This document shows positions 37,303-51,400 of a stretch of 64,000 nucleotides of DNA, piece after piece (the stretch's first letter is position 1; the number at the start of each line of letters is the position of its first letter). The notes under the pieces are model-generated. The model searched no databases, was not told where the DNA came from, and was given only the letters and a program-made list of their open reading frames with translations. The DNA comes from Xiphophorus maculatus (lineage: Eukaryota > Chordata > Actinopteri > Cyprinodontiformes > Poeciliidae). The stretch is from NCBI RefSeq assembly GCF_002775205.1, contig NC_036445.1:32924453-32988452 (forward strand), in the 5' to 3' direction. Both the position numbers and the translations under genes were made by a program.

Positions 37303-38363
37303 CATTCACCGGCCACTTTATTAGGTACACCTGCCCAACTGCTCAATAATGCAAATATTGAATCAAAAAAATCAGCAGCTCAGTGCATGTAGACATGACC
37401 AAGATGATCTGCTGCAGTTCAAACTGAGCATCAGAACAAGGAAGAAAGGTGACTTAAGTTACTTTGAACTTGACATGGTTAAGGGTTGGTTGGTCTGAGT
37501 ATTTCAGAAACTGCTGATCTACTGGGATTTTCACGCACAACCATCTCTAGGGTTTACAGAGAATGGTCAGAAAAAGAAAACATGTCCAGTGAGCAGCAGT
37601 TCTGTGGGCACAAATGCCTTGTTGATGCCAGAGGTCAGAGGAGAATGGCCAGACTGGTTTGAGCTGATAGAACGGCAACAGTAACTCAAATAACCACTGA
37701 ATGTACAACATGTTGAGCCTTGAGGCGGATGGGCTACAGCAGCAGAAAAACCACACCAGGTGCCACTCCTGTCAGCTAAGAACAGGAAACTGAGGCTACA
37801 ATTCACACAGGCTCACCAAAATTGGACAATAGAAGATTGGAAAAAAGTTGCCTGGTCTGATGAGTCTTGATTTTTGCTGTGACATTCAGATGGTAGGGTC
37901 AGAATTTGGCGTCAACAACATGAAAGCATGGATCCATCCTGCCTTGTATCAATGGTTCAGGCTGGTGGTGGTGCAATGGTGTGGGGGATATTTTCCTGGC
38001 ACATTTAAGGTCCATTAGTACCAATTGAGCATCGTGTCAACACCACAGCCTACCTGAGTAATCCTCTCCAACTGGTTTCTTGAACACAACAATGAGTTCA
38101 CTGAACTCAAATGACCTCCACAGTCACCAGATCTCAATCCAGTAGAGAACCTTTGGGATGTGGTGGAACGTGAGATTTGCATCATGGATGTACAGCTGAC
38201 AAATCTGCAGCAACTGTGTGATGCTATCATGTCATTATGGACCAGACTGTGAGGAATGTTTCTAGTACCTTGTTGAATCTCTGCCATGAAGGATTCTTAA
38301 GGCTTTATTAGGTACACCTTGCCAGTACTAGCAAGGTGTACCTAATAAAGTGGCCGGTGAGTG
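37303..38363 (+). mobile_element. Degenerate Tc1/mariner element
   Basis: The terminal inverted repeats include CCGGCCACTTTATTAGG at 37309 and its complement ending at 38363. Plus-strand frames broken by many stops retain transposase pieces: WSDES (first catalytic Asp, about 37855) and PDLNPVENLWDVVER (about 38127), which holds the catalytic Glu. The segment that should carry the second Asp is deleted near 38050. Non-functional. Just inside the right end, an extra TTTATTAGGTACACC forms a palindrome with the terminus. Confidence 0.85.
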
Positions 38364-38939
38364 CAAGATAAAAATGATTGATTTTTCTTATTTCTGCTAC
38401 TGAAATAAATCAGCTGTACTGATCCTGCAAAAAAAAACACTAAAAGCAGAATATAAAGGCATTGCGATGATGTGGACATTCAATTAATGCGTCACCTTAA
38501 AGTTCTTTCATGGTTGTAAAGTAGCAATGGCGCCTGATTCGGAAGAGAAAAGGTAGAAAAGGTTTTCATAGGTCACCTTAGCCAATAAATCATAAAGTAA
38601 AAAAATATTCCCCTGTGATTTGTTGTCCAAGTCACTAAAACTGAGCCTGAATGTCACAGAAGCTAATTGTACATGAGAAGAGCAGCTGTTAACGAACGTG
38701 ATCAGTGGCAGCTAATTTAACTCCGGCTGCTAATGAATTAACCCGTAGAATGGAGAGGGTTTGTTGTGATGTTCGCATGTAGGCTGTGAGATTTCAGGTG
38801 TGTCTTCTCAAATCCACAAGCTCTGTGGCAACATTTTTTATTTTCAAACATATTATGATTTCATTAGAAAATAATACACTTTCATTACAATCCCCTCCTC
38901 TGAGAAGAATATGTAGCATTTTATATTAATCACATCACA

Positions 38940-38945
38940 TTTATT
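38940..38945 (-). terminator. ppox: Candidate ppox poly(A) signal
   Basis: AATAAA on the minus strand about 515 bases past the ppox stop. Others nearby (about 38836) are possible; the choice is tentative. Confidence 0.35.
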
Positions 38946-39457
38946 TTCTTCCTTTATACTTTTTTTCAGCAGAGTCGTCCACAGCAGGGCTGCCGGACGG
39001 TTCCTTTGGTCTTTTTCTTATCAGAAAAAATTTGCATTGCTTGCTAGCTACGCTAGCTTGAGGAGCAAAGCAGCTTGATGAATTTCACTGGCAACCAGTC
39101 AGAAAAAAGTTGTTCAATTTGTCGCTAGTTTGTTTCTTAATTACAAGTAGAAAAATATAATGTCAAAGTTTATAACAACAGTGTTTCTCTCTTCGTCAAC
39201 ACAGCCACACTTTCCCCTCCAATCATCCCCACATTAGGCAACACCCCTGAGTGCATCTTGGCTCTCACCACTTTCTTGAATATTTCATAATTTGTTCAAA
39301 TGTTATGCTTTCAGAAGGGGCTTAGTTACTCTTTAAAGACAGAAAATTACAATTCCCTTAAAAAGGGGGGGCAAAATATTAGAAGGGTTCTTAGAAAATT
39401 AAATAAAGTCCATTAATGTATTTCAAGATGAGAATCTGATCTGTTGCTCATGTTGCA

Positions 39458-42400
39458 TCAAACTCCACTTCCCAACAACTCTGCTACAGCTGTCCGTCCA
39501 CTGAAGATGACATCATTCACAGACACGCCATCATATGCTGAGCCAATCAGAGATAGCAGTAGGTTATTGTTCTTTATAAAGGCTCGCATGGTATCTGAAA
39601 AAATAAATAAAAAACTTAATGGTTTTTCCCCGACTTCATGAATATATAATTTTTAATGTAAAACACAAATCAACACTCACCTACTCTCTGAAAGTGTCCG
39701 AGGTGATACTGAGGTATACAATCCTGAGAAGGTAAACAGCAATGAAACCATCAGCAGTCAGTGCTAACTGGACCTAAGCTAGAGTGAGTGAAGCTGCTGT
39801 ACCCTGTGAAGAGCCACATTACTCCAGCTGGGGGCCACACAGTGTCCCAAGTGGCAGCGCACTGCCTCGGTGGCCCTCGCTAAGAGGCTGTCTGCTGAGA
39901 CAGCCTGGGGGGCCCCAAACACATTCTGGAACCAGGCACCTCCCATCATGACCTAGGAGACATGATGAGAAGGTCAGAGTGCAACATGCCAACACTGCAT
40001 TGTGTTACAAGGTTTCATACGTGATACATACAGAGTCCTCCATAAGTATTTACACCCCTTGAACTTTCATGGCACTTTACAACCACAAACAGATTTAATA
40101 AGAAAATCCTTTGACAAAACGAGAGAATCCTGGATGAAAATCCCTCAGAGCAATGGTCCCCAACCTTCTTAGTAGTGCGGACCGGTCAAGACTTTGCAAA
40201 TTTGCTGCGGACCGGGGCGGGGCGTCGAGAGGACAGACACAGATGCTGTTGTTGCTGCTGTTTGTAACTCATTCTGCTGCTTGTGGCTCAATGTTGGCGC
40301 ACAAGACGTAACCGACAGAATCCGGTTAAAGGATTTTCAAAATAAAAGATCCTCTAGACTCAATACATAAAACGGAAATATTTAATTATTTCTTGCGCGG
40401 CCTGGTACCAATTGGTCCACGGACCGGTACCTTATTAAAGTACTTGCACTTAAAATTCCAGTCACATATTTTCCAAGTAGACATAAGAAATTACAGATTT
40501 ATAGTAAAATATACCACTGTATGTGCACATGCGTGTATGTGTGTGTGTGAGTACCGTCAGTCTTGTTGTCTGTCCAGTCTGTCTGTTGTGCTGAGGAAAG
40601 GGAACAGAATCATAGACTATCCCAAGTAAACCTGGGTCTTCCCATGAAGGAACAAGGTGGCCGAAACCCTGACAACAACAGACACAGAAAATAGTAGCAG
40701 GGTGTTTAGAAAAGTGAGTAAAAATTCTTATAATGGCTACAATCTCTTTACACATGCACTGACAGTATGCCATATTCTGTTTCAAATCCAAACATGAAGA
40801 AAAAAATATATTTACGTTTCTTCAGAAAATTAGGAAAATAAAATATGTTGAGACAGCAGTGTCCTTGCAATATCCTGGAAAACAAACTGATGAATGCATC
40901 ATCTGAATCAGTGAACTAGCATTTTCTATCGCACTCTTTAAGAACTGAACAGATTTGTGTTGCACAAAGTTGCCTAGCTTCTAACACCTATGAAGAGGCA
41001 TTACAGCCCAAGAAGACTGGACAACATTCCATAGTTCCTCTGCATTCCTTGTTTTTTGTTCTTGTTATTTTCCCAGAGACAGAATCTTGACTGTCATTCA
41101 AGTTTCATAATGGGTCAAAACCCATATTGCGCTGGCCACACCATAATCTCGCCACAAGCTTGGTGTGGGATTGGTATCCTTTTTACTAATTGGTGTGTTT
41201 GGGGTCTCCATCTTGCCCAGAACAGCCATTTGAAGACCATTCCTCTTCAGAATTGGAAACACTGAAGGCTCAGGGCTCCAACTGATTCTAGATCCCTGGT
41301 TTTCCATAAACTCAAAACCATCATATGAGAAACATCCCATTTTATGAAGCATTATCCACCGTGCTTCACACTGCACTGCAGCTCTTTTGATTTCTAACTG
41401 TGGCCAGCCAAATCAGCACAACTGGCTCAGATGACAGCAACACTTCCTCAGCATGCTCTCAGGTGCTACAGAAGTTACTTAATCACCCATTCATTCAGGT
41501 CTGTGTGTGACAGCCTGAACATACAGCACAGTGGAGGTCTGGAGGACCTTACCGTTACTGGGAGGATGGAGCCCTCATACTCCAGACTGGCCACAGCCAC
41601 AGTTACTGTTGAGATGTCCTGCAGCTGCTGGACAAGACCCTGGCAGGAGGGGGGCAGGATGCAGGACAGGGCTGAAGGGAGCAGGGGGGTACAAGAGAAC
41701 AATTTACAGTTTCTTAAAGGTTTTAATATGTACAACCACTTAAAGCGCAAGATGCTTACAATTTCTGATCAATTACTGACAACATTCAACTGAGTAACTG
41801 TTATGTTGTTCATACAGAAGGTAAGTTTATCAATGACCCCTTCAGGTATAACTGAAACAGTCCCCACTTGCCTTTAGCTGGTAGAGCAGACATGATGTGA
41901 TCAGCTGATATTACACCATCTTCCACATGGACCTACACATAAAACGTTTAATGGACAAACTGATAGACGTAGAAACAGTACTTCAATCCTTATTGATCTT
42001 CTCAAAATGTGCCTTTTATTGAACAGGACAATTCAAGTCAACATGTGGAGTTGATTAGGCTTGACTACTGCAGGAAGCATGTCCAGATTATAAACAGGAT
42101 CATATATTTACTGTCTGAATCCGACTCAGTCTGCGTGGTTACTGTCGTGCTGCACCATGGTGGTGGTGACATTGGAAGGATTTTGTCCCTCCATCTTACT
42201 ACTGATTCTCACTTTATCCATCTCTGTTGTTGTGTCCCAGATAGCAAGAGATGTTAATTCAATTTTGAATTATGGTCAAAAAGGTTGAATACATGGTTAA
42301 GGTCGACGACTGACGGTGGATCAACCATCAAACGATCATCCAATTCTAGCCAATTAACTAATTTAGAAAAGATGTCATAGAATCAATGTTTTATGGGTGA

Positions 42401-45400
42401 ATTTTGTTTTTTTACCCCTCCAGGGCCCTTTTGTGGCTCTAGTGTCCCTTATATGACAGTAGGCTGACAGGAAAAGGGGAAGGAGAGAGGGGAAGGCATG
42501 CGACAAACATCGCCGGGTCTGGGAGTGGAACCAGCGACGGCCGCGTCGAGGACTCAAGGCCTCCAAACATGGGTCGTGCTAACCGCTACGCCACCACAGC
42601 ACGCCCGTTTTATGGGTGATTTCTAATGACTGAAATGACAACAACAAATCCAGTGTTTTTCCAACCCTGGTCTTCAAGGTACACTGCCCTGCAAGTCCTA
42701 GACATTCCCCTGCTTCAGCACTCATGATTTCTACTGATGGCTGATTAACAGGGTTTTACTGAATTGCAATCATCTGAATGGGGTGTTGAAGCAGAGGAAC
42801 ATCTGAAACAGGCAGGTCAGTGTGACTTGAGAACCAGAGTTAGAAAAAAACTGGTAATAAATGTTGAATCAATGTATTGTTTGTCAGACCAATCCCCTCC
42901 TGTCTTCCTCTTGGAGCTCTGGGTGGGAGATTTTTATTAAAACGTGGGGTTTATCACATTTTAAATTAAACACTACATGTTGAGGACAGTGGGTTGTGAT
43001 TCCTTGCTGTGCATTTTCTTACTTGTCTGTAAATATTATTACTAGCTGACTGCATAATGTGTTGACACAAAAACATCTACAAGTCACTCCAAACAGTGGC
43101 GCGGCCCACCTCCCCTTTTTCCACTAGTGGTTTGTCCCAACCACACAGCCCCTTTTGCTGCTGGATTGTCTGCAACCTGATTCTGAATTGAATTCTATTT
43201 TGAGAACTTTTTGCAGAATGTTTGGTGATCTTACTTTGATCTTAACTGTGTTTATTGAAAAATAACTGCATTGTTTTGTGCCTATGCTGCAGCTTCATAG
43301 GTAAATGTGATTATATGTCGACTAACATTAAGTTAAATATTCATGAATATTCCTTGGCATGTCCTTATTAATGTAACTGAGTGTATAAATGGACCGTATA
43401 GTTTGTGTGTATGTTCTCAGACCTATAACCAGTACACTATTTAATATTTCAATGTGTTTCAAATGTTTATCATCTTTCTAACCGGCGCCTTCCTCACTCT
43501 TATTTTTGTGTTTTTCAGCTGCTGCTCAGCAGTTTGACCCAACGCAGACTGACAAAGACTGCAGCATAACTGTAAAGAAGTGGCTTCGTTATGTACCAGA
43601 GTGGGAGGGAGGCATCAAGGAACCAAAGTGGCACCAACCAGAGTCAAACTTGGGTTACCCCAACACATACTGTTTGTCTGGTTCATACAGTACAAGGTTT
43701 ATCCTCATGGACGCTGTTCTTCCTGTTGTTCTGACAGTTACAAAGGAGTCAAATATGTTTACAGATCTACGCCTCTTTTCTTAAATAATATGGAATATTA
43801 ATGCCATATTACATTAACATGTCATTTTTAAGTTTGCATACATACATTTTTGGAAATAAGGTAATGTAAGATAACTTTGAACATCATGATACCCATCATC
43901 TGCCAACAAAATTGTGTGTTTAACACCAGTGAAGAAACTTTTAATGGTATGTTATGATGTAGACCCATCAGACCAAAAAATATACGTGAACCAATATACA
44001 ACCAACACAGATGTAGATTATGGCTGAATCAATATTGATATAGTGTCAGTTATGGTTGAAACCTTAATGTTGATTCAACATGCAAGTCACCGACTACTTT
44101 CAATATGGTTTCAATGTCAGGCTTCAACATGGATTCAATATTTCTACATAACCATATTTCAACATTAATTCACTCACAGTTTGCTGTCTGGGACTTCACC
44201 TGCCTTTCCTGCTGGTGGGGGTCAGAGGACACAACAGGTGGCGCTGAGTGCATGGCAGTTTAGCTTCCGTCAAACTGCCCCAGGACAGCTGTGACTAAAA
44301 TCCAGTAGCTTACCACCATCAACATGTGAATGTGTGTACGAATAACTGAATGTAGTGTGAAGTGTTTTGGAGTCCTCTGGACTTGATAGAGTCCTGTACA
44401 AGTACAGACCGTTTACAGGTCAGCCCAGCTCTGGTCCCAGGTCATTTCTTTACCATTTCACTACAGGGCTTAACTTCTAAGTACATTGTACATTGTCAAA
44501 CCATCAGTGCAAAGTAATAGTGATGATAAAATCCTATGCTTACAATACCATATTCAGGTCTAGTTGTCATGATATTCTTACAAACCTTCCATCCAGATGT
44601 TGTGGGAATTATTTGTCTAACAGCTGCATCCCTGTGCAGCTCCACCTTGCCGCTCTGTTGGAGGAACTCAGCGATGGACTCTGGCAAGGTTTCCACTCCC
44701 CTCTTTAGAGACCACTGAGCCCAGGCCTCTCTCTTCGCTCTCTGAGCCAGATGTCCAGGAACAATCACAGGTGCTGAACCTGGGGGGTTCCAAACATATC
44801 ATTTTATTCTAATTAAAACTATGAAGATCACATTGATATGAGGGCAGAAAAAAGATTATTTTTCAAATTAGTATCACATCTATACATAATATGTCACAAA
44901 ACATGCAGTTCATGTCAGGTTTACCACAACACATGTAATTTTACAGAACATTCAGAGACTGGTTGCACCATCAGTCTGACTTATGGTGTTGAAAACTGAC
45001 AACTTATAGTCATCATCTGCCACAAAGAAAAGTAGAAAAACTCTACAAAATGGACTTCCCTCAACAAGCAAATTTGAGTGAAAAAGATAATGACATTTTT
45101 ATCCACTAGCTTTAAAAAAAAAAGTGATTTCCTAAAATGAAATGAACAGGGCATGACTGAAAAGTATCGTGTTTTTATGGCTGTGAAGCCAATACTGTTC
45201 ATCTGATTAGAAGCAACCTAGAACTCCACTAAGTTTGGGGAAATATATCATCCATAAGGTATTATTAAGATATGCCTGAAACCTGAAGGGAAAAGGAAGT
45301 GAGGCGTGTGCTTTACCTGAGCCCAGCAGGAAGCCCAGAGTCAGGGAACCTCTCTGCTGCTCAGCCATGTAGAGCCAAGGGAAGCAGGAGCGCACACTCA

Positions 45401-48400
45401 GCTTCTTACAGTCCCCCGCAAACACACCCCGACACACACTGTCCATAGCTAGGTCTGCCAACTAAACACAGAGGAAAACAACTCAATAGCACAAATAGAT
45501 TTCATCGATTTGATTAGATCTAAGTGTGGTGTTTTTTATTCTCCATTATAAATCAATGGAACCAAATTCTGTAAAAAAGAAAGTCAAAAGCAGTCTCATG
45601 GCAATGTACTATATACCAAACAGGAAGTTGGCAATTTTGATATTTTTGCACTATGTTGTGCTTTGATGAACATCTCTGGCAAATTTGAAGATATCGGCTT
45701 CAAACACTCCAAAGTCATTGGAGAGTCATCTTCATTCATGTAAACTTCACCAAATTTTCCTACTACAATTCTTGTCAACCTTAAAGCACATTTTCATTAA
45801 TATATTATGCAAGAGTGATGGTTGCCTTGTTTTACTTAAGAATTATGGAATTAAAAACACAACTAAAACCCATTAGGCTGTTGGCCCAGTCAAAAAACCT
45901 CCTGGACCCACAGCTCAAAGCTTACAGGAAGTCAGCCATTTGGTGGCATGCTTAATGGTGGATCTGTTTCAGGCCCTCTCATAACAGCTCCAAACCGGTC
46001 CAGTGAAGCACAGCTGAGTTATATCACATTATTATGTATATTACAGGAAGTATTCAATTTTTAAAAAATGATTTATTGGTTTTTGTGGCCTTTATTTAAG
46101 AGTGATCAGACAGGATAGTGGGTAATGAGAGAGGGGCTAGACATGCAACAAAGGTCATCAGACCAGGATTTGAACCTGTGACAGCTGCGTCGTGGACTAA
46201 GGTCTCCATATGCGAGTTGTGTTCTACCCCTGCAACACCACAGCGCCCCTAAGTATTCCACTTTTGGTTGTCGTTCTCACAGTCCTTCACCACTGAACCA
46301 GAAATCAGTCAAGCACCAACAAGCAAGATCTGATTTCTGTTTGATAACTGACTGCAGCTGGCCAGCTGTCCTTTTCAAGGATTGCAAAAAACACAATTTA
46401 GTGGCTCTGTGCAGGTACTGCCAGCCAAGCAGTGAACATGTTAAGGAGGCGGAGCCAGAAACCCATAGGTTGTAGCACCATCTCTGTGTGAGGGATGCCC
46501 AATTCTTCTTGTCGCTTTGAGGCATAAACAATGAAAGCGCTGTGATGGCCTATTATAATTGAAAATACACTGCCTGGCCAAAAAAAAAAGTCGCCACCAA
46601 AAAATGGTCACACTCTCTAATATTTTGTTGGACCGCCTTTAGCTTTGATTACAGCCCGCATTCGCTGTGGCATTGTTTCAATAAGCTTCTGCAGTGTCAC
46701 AAGATTTAATACCATGCAGTGTTGCATTAATCTTTCACCAAGATCTTGTATTGATGACACATCCCAAAGATTCTCAATGGGGTTAAGGTCTGGACTCTGT
46801 GGTGGCCAATCCATGAGTGAAAAAGATGTCTCATGCTCCCTGAACCACTGTTTCACAATGTGAGCCCGATGAATCCTGGCATTGTCATCTTGGAATATGC
46901 CCGTTCCATTTGGGAAGACAAAATCCATTGATGGAATAACCTGGTCATTCAGTATATTCAGGTAGTCAGCTGACCTCATTCTTTGGGCACACAATGTTGC
47001 TGAACCTAGACCTGACCAACTGCAGCAACCCCAGATCATAGCACTGCCCCCACAGGCTTGTACAGTAGGCACTAGGCATGATGGGTGCATCACTTCACCT
47101 GCCTCTCTTCTTACCCTGATGCGCCCATCACTCTGGAACAGGGTAAATCTGGACTCATCAGACCACATGACCCTCTTCCATTCCTCCAGAGTCCAATCTT
47201 TATGCTCCCTAGCAAACTGAAGCCTTTTTTTCTGGTTAGAGGTTTTCTTATGGCTACACAGCTGTTCAATCCCAACCCCTTGAGTTCCCTTCGCATTGTG
47301 CGTGTGGAAATGCTTTTGCGTTCACAATTAAACATACTCCTGAGTTCTGCTGTTGTTTTTTCTTTGATTTGATTTGACCAAACGTTGAAGTAATCGCTGA
47401 TCACGATCATTCAGGATTTTTTTCTGACCACATTTCTTCCTGGAAGACGATGGTTCCCCACCATCCTTCCAGGTTTTAATGATGACAGTTCTTAACCCAA
47501 TTCTAGTAGTTTCTGCAATCTCCTTAGATGTTTTCTCTGCTTGATGCATGCCAATGATTTGACTCTTCTTAAACAGACTAACGTCTTTTCCACGACCACA
47601 GGATGTGTCTTTTGCCATGGTTGTTTAAGAAATGAGGAGTTACTCATTGCATCAGCTGGGGTTAAATAACTTGTTGCCAGCTGAAAGATAATCGCCTATG
47701 CAGTACTTATCCAATAGGAGGCTTGTACCTATTTGCTTAGTTAAATCCAGGTGGCGACTTTTTTTTTGGCCAGGCAGTGTATTTTCTTTTGTTAAATGAA
47801 GCGTGTTTTTGGGGGGCCTAAAATACTCAAAAACTTAATCTGCACAAAATTCTATGAAATTTTCTGTATTACAATGAAATTCATAAAAATGGGAATGGCC
47901 AAATGGTGAAACAGTGCCCTCTAACCTCAGGCAGGCCGACCCATTTATTGAAGACAATTCAAGTTAGCTACACATAGAGGTCTCTCCAAGTTGAGTAAAA
48001 AAATTTTAGGAGGTATGTCCTAAAAACAATCAGGAAATCAGCCATTTTGTGTTTTAGTGATTTTGCGTGTCAAACTTTGATGAACTTGTCCTAGGTATTT
48101 TACGGTATCAATCAAATTTAAGGAGCTAAACTACTTCTTTACCCGTTTTGAAACCTACCAGCAGAACCATTTTGCTCCTCAACCCAACCCACCCATTTCC
48201 TTCACCACTCAACTCATTGTACAGAAGCATGATGTCAGGTGGCTACTTCTGGCAGTGAATGCCAAGAAAGCTGCCAGCCCAGAAAGAGTAACTGGTAAAG
48301 TGCTCAGAGTGTGCCCTACCAGCTTGTACCCATCTTTACCAGGATCTTTACCTCTTCCTCAGTCAAGCAGTCATCCCACCGCGCCTACAATCAACGATAC

Positions 48401-51400
48401 TCACCCCTCTACACTAAGCTTCTATACTCACGCACAGTCCAGCCCACAATAACATCCGCACTGTCAAGTTTGCTGATGACACCACAGTGGTCAGACTCAT
48501 TTCACAGGGTGATGAGGCAGCCTACAGAGAGGAGGTCCTGAAGCTGGCAGCCTGGTGTTCAGAGAACAACCTCACTCTGAACACCAAGAAAACCAAAAAG
48601 GTCATCGTGGACTTCATGAAGCTCAGCATCGACCCAGCTCCTCTCTACATTAACGCCGAGTGTGGAGAGGGTCCACACCTTCAGGTTTCTTGGCGTCCTC
48701 ATCTCTGCTGACCTCTCCTGGACTGATAACATCACAGCAGTCATCAAGAAGGCTCAGCAGCACATACACTTCCTGAGGAAGGAAGCACAAACTAAACTCC
48801 AAGCTGCTGTTGACTTTCTACCGCTCATCCATGCAGATCCTGATGACATACTGCATCACAGTATGGTACGGCAGCTGCACTGTTACAGACAGGATGAGGC
48901 TGCAGAGGGTCGCAAAAGCAGCTCAGAGGATCATTGGTTGTCCTCTTTCCTCTCTGGTGGACATTCACACCTTTCCACTTGGTATCCAACACAGATTTTT
49001 AACTAGAGGGTGTGGCCGTGGTAAAGTCAGCTCTAATCTCACATGAACTGATCTTTACCAAACTAAACATGAAGAATGTTAGTCCAACTCCTAAAAAGAT
49101 ATGTATGCAAATATTTGGTGGCTGTGGCAAAATACCTCCACAGTGCCCTGTACCAGCATTGAAACAATCAGCCCCAAGCCATGCTTTTGAGGCCTACAAA
49201 AATAGTCTCTTGAAGCCAAGGTAAGCCTTTGGTCTAAACCCAAAGACAGTTTAGACCGGCTTCTAAACCCTTGGCCCTGAGGCTGAACCCTCAGCTTGAG
49301 GGTTCAACCCTGGCAAATTTGAATCAAAGCTGCCATTTTCTCTTCTTTACCCACATGTCTGAGCAAATTCCTCACAGCTTTGGACTTGTAGACCTCATTT
49401 TGAATCAGTATAGTCTTAAGGCATTGGAGATCAAAAGTTATCAAATGCTTTTTGCTTCATCAAACCATGTGAGCGTGGCCAAACCTCAAAGTCTAATTGC
49501 TCTCCATAAAAGATGAGGGTGCAATAACTTCCACAAAGTCAGAGCTGGACCAAACTTTGTGTCAACAAAGTTACAGGTTTCTGTGGTGAACAAGAAACCA
49601 TGACAGTCTGGAGAAATTAAAAATGTTTAATAAAATAATATCAGGTTTAGATCTTATAAAATAACAATCTTAATGATTGATGCAGCAACAGAAAAGTAGT
49701 TCTGGACCCCTTACCTCCTTTCCAAGCCTCCTGGAGACAAATGAATGAATGGACTCATCCTCTTCTCTTCCTTTCTTTACCAAGATCTCAGTGAGGAGAC
49801 TGAACAGAAGGGGGCGGGAGAATGGAGGGACTGTTTTCAAAATTCCACTGTAACAAAAAGCAAGGAGGGAGAGTGAATGTGATTAAAGAGCCACTAACAT
49901 AAAGAATGTTAGAGATGAAAGACTGATTGAGATTTTACAGAGCTTAGCATGTGTTTCATGTTTTTTTTTAAGACAGGTGATCTGCCAGGGTGAACCCTGC
50001 CTCTCACCCAATGACTGCTAGAGCAGCTGTAGACGATGGATGGATGCTGTTTAAAGCTGTAGTGTTGTGATATCATTTCAAACTGCAGAATGTACCTCTT
50101 ACACCAGTAAACTGAACTCCAAATATCAAAATAGTTTGGATCTTTGTGTGCTTGATGCTAAGCAGTGGCAAGAATCATATCAGTTCTGTCTGAAAAGTTT
50201 TATCTGTGTTTAATGGTTGTCTGACACAGAATCTTTGCTCTTGTGTTCCCAGAATCATCTGAACTGCAGTGAACATATAGCTTAACAAAACAATTCTTGA
50301 TCTTTTTTTCTTCCTCTTTAAAATCTTCAAAGTGATATCTTGGCTCCTAATTTCTTTACCTTATTCCAGAAGGCAACTTGTGGAGCTGTCCATTGACATA
50401 CAGATAGCGGTTCTTAGAGGCAACATGATTGTAGGAAACTGGAAGAATATCTCCTTCCAGACCCAGATCTTCCACCTGCAAAAACAAACATCAAATTCAT
50501 GCTGAAATTAATCAAGTTCTCAGAGTTTAATTAATGATTGTAGACATTGTTGTCTCCATACTCCTTCTTTAAGTCTCTTGTTCCCTGAATTCCGGTTACG
50601 ACGACCGAGTAAAAAATAGTAAAGTCCTTATAGAATGCTGCTAATGGTGGGGAGAGAAGTTGCCACTGACAAGAAGGATCTTTAAATCAGTTTCTCTGTG
50701 ATGTAACCTGTGCACTGAATCTCACAGTTATGAGAGAATTTTCTCTGAACAGGAAAACAGGCCAGGACAGATACACTCTCCTGCCTAAGGACCATCAACC
50801 AATGAGCAACCAGACCAGAAGTTTCCCGTCTTATGATACAGTTACTGGTCTAGAGGCTGTTAGGTCTAATATGATGGAAATCTTTTAGCATTTCTACATC
50901 AATTAATTAAATTAATGTTCCTAAAGTTTAATCAGTGGACTCTCAAATCCATATTAAGTCCACTGTAGCAGTAAACATTGTTCTATTAGTTTATGATGCA
51001 AATGGTATGTAGCACTTAGGTGTTACAAACCATATTGAGTGTGTTGGTTCCCACTGCCCCAGCAGGTCGGATCCCCCTTGGTCCCAGTTCAAACACGGCC
51101 CCATCAGACCGCCTCAGTGACCACAGCCAACCACCAAAACGACTGCTGGACTCCAGAACGATTACCTGGTGATTGATGTCAGGTTAATTCATTGTAGGCT
51201 TCATTCATTTTCCTTCAACCTTGTCCTAAAATTGCACTTGAACTTAAATGAGTAGAATATTGACAAACACTAATAGTGAACAACTGGACATTCAAAACTA
51301 AATTAGAGTACAAAAAATTATTTACTGTAGCTAAGGCAGCAGTTTACTTTATTGACCATTCCTGACGGCCAATAGAATAGCTGCCACATATTATTCCATT

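Larger units (their letters stand above)
42235..44193. mobile_element. ~2-kb inverted-terminal-repeat element interrupted by a SINE and a MITE
   Basis: The outer ends are TCCCAGATAGCAAG (42235) and its complement, ending TTGCTGTCTGGGA (44193). Both subterminal parts are rich in TTGAATCAAC/GTTGATTCAA-type words. The SINE at 42401-42606 and the MITE at about 42651-42850 sit inside the left part, and the host sequence resumes after each. A 92-aa frame (43506-43784) in the middle has no motif I recognise. The superfamily is not determined. Confidence 0.6.

Noticed and set aside
45207..45461. 84-aa frame taken as a separate small gene
   Set aside because: Its first 48 codons are a ppox exon; the rest is intron read-through after the donor at 45316.
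48255..49006. A host gene encoded by the frames at 48.2-49.0 kb
   Set aside because: FADD and the following motifs identify a LINE reverse transcriptase; the frames are broken.
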